Origin: Reticulascus tulasneorum
Taxonomy: Eukaryota; Ascomycota; Sordariomycetes; Glomerellales; Reticulascaceae
Length of the DNA: 64,000 bases
Assembly (NCBI GenBank): GCA_001557505.1
Contig: LSAX01000004.1
Span: forward strand, 3,472,001-3,536,000
Direction of reading: 5' to 3'
The notes below the pieces were generated by a model, which was not told the origin of the DNA, did not search any database, and saw only the letters and a program-made list of their open reading frames with translations. Every line of letters begins with the position of its first letter. The stretch's first letter is position 1. The position numbers and the translations under genes are program-made. Of this stretch, positions 58,435-64,000 are shown one piece after another.

Positions 58435-60652
58435 GACGGCTGTATATTATAAGTAATCGATTGAGATGTTAGACACAAGCAGAGTCCGTACTATCTGTTA
58501 TTTGCCTCAGCAGGAGTAGGCTACTGTAACATTGCCTGCTCGACTTCGCACAACCTTCAGTGCCCACGGCGGGATAATCACAATATATACTCACATCTTC
58601 TTCTTCATGAATGATGCTATTGTTATCCAAAGAACAGACGAAGATAGCAACGCCAAACCCTGAGTCGAACCCCACACCCATCCACGGCTTGCTAGGATGA
58701 AAGTGGTCTCTCATGAGTAAGATCCAACAGTCGAGAGCACCCATAATATTCTAATGTGGGCACTAGACAGTTGAGTTTCATGGTCACCCCGAAAGGATGG
58801 GGCATACTCAGTTGGAGTTAAGCCGCTCCTGCACCCGACCCGCAGCTGCCGCGAGCGTGTGAGCGTGTGAGCGTACAAGCCGCCTTTGTCGTCCGCATTA
58901 GCGGTCTTGTCAAGAGTTCAGCCTTCTGCTTACCCAACCGATGAGTCAATAGCTTCCTTTTTAGATTCTTGACGACAATAGGACTAATACTGATTGAGGT
59001 TGGATTTTCGGCGATTAACGCTGCTGCTTACTGAGGGTTCTGCATATCCTCCAATTGAAAACTTGGGCCGAGATGTTCCATGCCAAAAATTGCCTTAAAG
59101 GCAAGCCTTTCGTCCCAAAGGGGATCGCCGCCTGATCCTGACCCAGCACCCCCGCGGTGGATCAGACGGCAGGTCTAATTTGGCGCCAGTCGGTCGGGAT
59201 GCAATCGGCGAGCAGTCTAGCTTGATGTGTGCCCACGGCTCGCATGTGCCCCTCGTGCCACCCACGAGACCGGGAACCAATAACACCGCAAGACAAGCAC
59301 TAGTCGATCGATCACGGTCAAGGGGTTTGAAGGGGAAGATTGGGGGCAAAGTGATAATCGCGCCTTGTGCACATCCATAACCGCGGGTATCTCTCAGCTT
59401 TTCCAACTACATGTTATGGTTGCAACATTAAAATGAATTGTGATGTGCTGTGATGTCCGAGTAAGGTGTTATCAATATGTCCACCAATTGGTTTCACAAG
59501 GTGGCAAACATTGCAGATGGCGCTCTCGTGCACTCTTATTGGCACCATGGCCTATTAGACCTGCAATCCTGACACCAACTCAAATCCCGCGGCAATGTTC
59601 TATTCTAGGATAACTCAAAGCTGGTACTGAGACCGGTTATCCTAAATGACTCGGTACCGGTCAGCGCCTTGGCCTTGGGCCTTACTGCTCGCCTGTTGAG
59701 TTCGGCCCGAAATTCTCTCTGGGAGTGATACTCTCCTCGTCCTTCACCCCCAAGCTGGTACTCGACATTCTCCCAGACTGAGGGCTGATTTAGGAAATTC
59801 TTATTCAACCCGACCACCCGTTTCTCCTTTACCTCGCTAGGGCCTAGTTGAGGCACATGCGGTGCTTTCGCGTGGGGTATGATGCAAGGATCGTCCGCGG
59901 ACAAGAGATGCATTGCTCACAATAATCAGTATTGCCAATGTAAGATAACTCGTGGTGGCTCCGTAGCTCTAGTAGAATAGAAGAATATGACGAGAGAGAA
60001 GTGGTGGGGGAGGATGGTTGTTAATTGGTCAATGAAGTTGAAAATGCTGGACATGGAGGCAAGGATCTTGATTGTGGAGGATGCGATTTGTCCATTCTGT
60101 GGATAGCATACCCACCGTCTAGGACCGACATGGTGTTGGCCGTGCAGCAGTATAGCTTGGATGTTTATTAGTGGCAGAGACTCAAACTGGAATTCAGAAT
60201 CCCAGTAACAAATACCTCCGGCTTACCTGAAGATCAAGCCCGTGCTGCCGCTCATGTTCCCATCGCCATGAAAACTATATTTGGACCAAGCGTGACAATG
60301 TTGATCAGTCACAAATGTCCCCCCCAAATATGACGTGCGCATTATTTAGTGGAACATGGAGAAAATAATGATAGAGATTTCTGAGCATTGCGAAAGTGCT
60401 ACATCGCCTGCACACGGGGACACTCAATCGACGCGTAGATCGGGGTGGGCAGAGAACATGGGCACATGGCAGGGGGATGTGGTCCCGAAAAGCCAACCCT
60501 GCTAGGCACTAGGCCAAATAACGCAACGTCCAGCAGCTCGGCAAACTTGGGAACAGAATATGGAGATGGTGTGCTTTAGAGCAAGGTGGCATCCAATATT
60601 CACACTAGTGGGTTCGATACGTGACAACATAATGCAGATGCCGGTCTAACGC
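58435..60652. other. Intergenic, no gene seen
   Basis: About 2.2 kb without a supported gene. Frames at 58469-58744, 59095-59406 and 59605-59913 show no domain or splice support. Three short GTGTGAGC repeats lie near 58856. Confidence 0.4.
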
Positions 60653-61467
60653 CTACCCAATTACGCCCACCCGTGATCCGCCATGAGCGTCGTCCGCATC
60701 ACGCTCGCAGTCGATTGAGTCTTCTTCTTCGACGTCTCGGTTAACGTCCCCTCCAGGACGGGAAATTAGTTCCGGCACGGAAATCAATAGCTGTGACAGC
60801 CCAGACAGGTGCTCGACATGTGTCACCCGGCTCTTGAAGACGTGGCCAATGACTTTATCAGCTAGCGTCTCAATACTTCGCCCACTAGCCCATATCGGGC
60901 CGGCGCTTAGTCTTGTCAACAGCTGCGTGAGGGGGGAGGAACCTACTTCGCTCGCATCGTACAGCTGAATGCCGACCTTGGTGATGCAGTTTCGGAGATG
61001 CTTGATGTATTGCTCTGGCTTCATAGGACGAAAGATAAGCTCCGTGGCGAAGCGGCTTTGCATGCCCTGATTCGACTTCATCAGTTTGTCCATGTCATCA
61101 TCGTAGCCGGCAAGGATGATAATCAACTTTCGAGCGTACTTGAGCTTTGTTACGTAGTCAACTATAGTAGCTCTGCTACCGCATCCTTGGCGAACTCGCC
61201 CTCCGCCAACCTGTAGGCCTCGTCGATGAAGAGCACCTTACCCAGTGCACGCGCGACGAGAGTGACAACCTTCGGTCCAGTATGCCCGATGTATTTACCT
61301 ATAAGGTCTGACGTTGAGCACTGGACTACATCGGCAGATGAGAGGAATCCCATGTCGTAGAAGATCTGCCCCACCTTGCACGCCGTAGATGTTTTGCAGA
61401 CAAACGTCAACCTCTCAATATCGGAGCCTCTTCTGTGCGAGGACGGCAAGGAGAAGCGCAGCTGCAC
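60653..61467 (-). pseudogene. Decayed AAA+ ATPase domain (CbbX/SpoVK-like)
   Basis: Two minus-strand frames together give one AAA+ module of the kind repeated in large fungal CbbX/SpoVK-like ATPases. Present are VGQIFYDMGFLSSADVV, STSDLIGKYIGHTGPKV, Walker B KVLFIDEAYRLAEGEF, sensor-1-like IIILAGYDDDMDKLM and the arginine-finger region QSRFATEL. The Walker A glycine loop is gone: the sequence runs from LTFVC straight into KTSTACKVG. A frame break at about 61160-61165 is explained by five extra bases (CTATA) in the expected AELVDYVTK segment. The downstream frame stays open to 60653. ATP binding would be lost. Confidence 0.75.
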
Positions 61468-63533
61468 CTGATTCTAGAAGGGTCCGGGGACTATGCTATA
61501 AGAGTTCCGAAGGGTGGTACTGTTTGGAGATAATTTAGTCTTATAGAACATATACATAGATCTGGAAGTGATATTACAGTCTAAGTTAATGCTTTGCGAT
61601 TCTGTATCTTCACGCCTCGAGCTACTTACCAATGTGACTAATTTACTTCTCGGGCGCGGCAGGAATTTGGCATTATTGATATCTGCTCTCTGCTTGAATC
61701 TGTCCCCTTCCAAGCGAGACGGCTCTTTGTCCTTAGATCTAAGCACCGCAGAGCCGTAGTTGATATTAATACCTATTCACTTTGATATTGCTGTGGAATA
61801 CTGAATGTAGTCACAGGCTAACATTTCAAGAACCCTTCACCCTGGGAATACAAGACTTCGAGCCCTACCTATAGCGTGCAGTAGGCGGAAGTCCATGACT
61901 GCTTGCTCGATCTGCATACGATCCTCCACTTTGCGCATGCTACAACGGTGTTATAGGACATCAGAGGGACAAGTGCCATTGCGGACGAAGTGGATCACCA
62001 CTAGGCCATCCAAATCGCTACCATCTGGCACCTTTGGCCAATCGTCACGGACGCTCACGAGGCAACTGGTCTATGCCCTGCTCATTGCTCCCAGATCCGG
62101 CAACCTGATTGAGAAAGTGCTCCGAATAGTATCTGTGCCTCGCGCTTTTCGTACATGCTAGAGTCTAGAATGGCACCCAGCGCACCTGTTTTAGGCTAAT
62201 TATGCTCGTCCGGATGGGTTTCTAGCATGGCAGGTAAATGAAAGCATCTCACCCTGCGAGGCATGCGGTGCGATCTTGGCCGGGATGATGTAGCGGAGGT
62301 TAGCACTAATATCAGTGGCTCGCCTTGTCTAACCTTCTTGATCAGCAAGACGGAGAGTCGATAAAGGCTTCGATTAACGTCGGCATTACCACAAGTCACA
62401 AGGCTGCCCTGCAGCTGTTGAAAAGGTTAAATGTGAGCACTCTGGCACAGTTCAGGATCTTAGGTTCTAATTGGCTATCTAAGCATGCTGTTGAGCTGCA
62501 GATCGGCATCCGCACATCTATGAATTGCACAGGACGGCTATCTACGCACATATGCACACGTCAACCATTATGCGCGGCGAGGGACTTTTACCCTCGGAGA
62601 AGAGGGCGATGAAGACCCATTGTTTCGATCGCTATCCCACATCCCAACGGAATGATTGGATAATACTGTCATTGACAAGTCACTGTGAACTGACTCGTGA
62701 ATCGATCCGTCGTACAGAATAGCTGTCCAACTAATAGAGTGGAGGTGAAAGGTGTGGGTAGAGGTCCATATCTTTTTGCTTATAAACACCACCCACCCAA
62801 CATAACGGAAAGGTGAGCACAGCTAGCCGAGACCCCTCACATATAGAGATAGTGCCACTTTACCCCAGTCTGATATAGCCTTTTAACAATGGTAACTGTC
62901 ATACAGCCAAGCTGGACAATCTAGCGGCTGCGAACCAAAACCAATGCAACCTGGTGTACCAATGTGAATTCACATGCTGACTGTGTCACTCGATACACAG
63001 GCCGCCAGAGTAGGCTGGACACAGAGAGACAATATGCTACCCACCAAACCTGCAATATATATTAGTGCGGATACTGCTTCTTCCGTCCAAAGTCGAGGGG
63101 CTTGAATAAAATCTGGGTAATTTGCCTGATTCACAAACTCTCCAGACTTGTCTCTTACCATAAAAGCACCATTACTTCTCTCAGCAACTTCGATTCTATT
63201 CGAAATACTTAATCTACACCCTATTGGCTATAGTGAGTTCTCATACCTGTTACTGCATCATTCATCTCCATTAAGTTTAAGGAAGAGAATCTCTCGCGAG
63301 GCCGGACGACACTAATACTAAAACATGTCCGACAAAGGGTTGCGGGGCTACTGTCTCTCTATCTACTACGTACTGCTTGAAATGCCAGAACAAGGTTTAG
63401 CAGTAATCGGAGGAGACAGAGTCGTCAGAGTAGGACTTTTTTGTATTCGTTTAATATTATCACTCAGTCATTTCGGAATACAAGAACTTCAAACTTGAAC
63501 AATGCGGATGTACTTTCGCGTATGATGGATTCA
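61468..63533. other. Intergenic, probably degenerate
   Basis: About 2 kb with only short frames and no recognisable domain. It lies between two decayed genes and may include further eroded coding sequence, but none can be named. Confidence 0.4.
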
Positions 63534-64000
63534 TTAACTAGCTTTTTCTGTTGGCCTACCTTAGTCCATCGGGATGTGGAAGATCCCCAGATTCGATCAA
63601 GCCGTCTAATTCTGCCTTATTGCTCCAGTTATCGAAACATTCTAAGTACTCTTCGGAAGAAATTCCGTTACAGGACCTGCTAGATGATAGCCACGCTTAC
63701 TATAGACTTCTGAATCCAGAGATCCCTGCCATCTCTCCATCCCTGGTGGGAAGTAGCTGGCATACTCCCAATCAAACAAGACCTTGGGTTGAAGAGTTAT
63801 TGGATCCATAATGATATTGTGAGGCGCAATGTCGCCGTGTTGGAAAACGTAATCAGCATTCTTTAGACGGAGAGTCTTCCAACGTCTTTTGCCTTTCCAA
63901 GGAGGCTGGGCGTCAGGGTGAAGCCAAGAAGGGGGCATAACAAATCCGTCAATACCTCGGTCTTGAGATGCTGAGTTCGCGAGCTGGGGCAAACAACCTT
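63534..64000 (-). pseudogene. APH-family phosphotransferase, 3' part, frameshifted, cut by window edge
   Basis: The minus strand from the right edge encodes the C-terminal half of an aminoglycoside-phosphotransferase-like (protein-kinase-fold) enzyme. It shows FQHGDIAPHNIIMD (catalytic loop, HGD..PHN), VLFDWEYASYFPPGMERW (the Asp of the DFG-equivalent) and DSEVYSKRGYHL. At about 63655 the frame breaks in TTTCTTCC: the first frame ends at 63642, while the next frame continues SSEEYLECFDNWSNKAELDGLI, the expected family end. One missing T explains it. A second small disruption lies near 63558. The 5' part lies outside the window. Fungal APH-like proteins have diverse, mostly unknown substrates. 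Confidence 0.75.

Noticed and set aside
59605..59913. 102-codon minus frame
   Set aside because: No domain and no splice or codon pattern that separates it from chance.
1..64000. CRISPR arrays, riboswitches, operons, bacterial-type promoters
   Set aside because: The window is eukaryotic with spliceosomal introns, and no direct-repeat array of that kind was seen.

Overview
The window looks like genomic DNA of a filamentous ascomycete (Pezizomycotina). Most genes are split by short introns of about 50-80 nt with GT..AG ends. The families present are typical of that group: Zn2Cys6 regulators, a HET-domain incompatibility-type protein, a tyrosinase, and large fungal-only membrane proteins. Genes lie on both strands without operons. 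Exon joins were worked out by hand from reading frame, splice consensus and conserved motifs; no database search was run.

Layout. 0.6-4.4 kb: a Zn2Cys6 regulator divergent from a zinc alcohol dehydrogenase. 4.8-7.0 kb: a fungal membrane protein (copy 1 of a pair). 8.5-9.9 kb: a secreted aldose 1-epimerase. 10.9-12.6 kb: a second Zn2Cys6 regulator. 13.6-18.5 kb: a 1537-residue HET / ankyrin / HeLo-like / ankyrin protein. 19.0 kb: a gene relic. 20.9-23.6 kb: a short-chain dehydrogenase convergent with a third regulator. 25.4-26.8 kb: a membrane protein with an in-frame stop.

26.9-41.6 kb is the metabolic core: tartrate dehydrogenase-like enzyme, malate dehydrogenase, a fourth Zn2Cys6 regulator, an anion:cation-type MFS transporter, a D-2-hydroxyacid (hydroxypyruvate/glyoxylate) reductase, a broken D-glycerate kinase and a broken 3-dehydroshikimate dehydratase. 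Together these read as a hydroxy-acid (tartrate to glycerate) utilisation cluster whose last step is damaged.

42.5-64 kb: secreted tyrosinase, a deaminase-like fragment, a small repeat protein, a PAF-acetylhydrolase-like esterase, a complete Tc1-type transposon with intact transposase, a DUF3176-type membrane protein, a broken unknown gene, copy 2 of the membrane pair, a decayed AAA ATPase and a broken APH-type phosphotransferase cut by the right edge.

Two themes stand out. Several genes carry one to three small disabling lesions (single-base shifts, nonsense codons), concentrated at 38.8-41.6 kb and 55-64 kb, so either gene decay or local assembly error must be considered. The HET protein is a chimera joining two complete cell-death-type modules in one reading frame.
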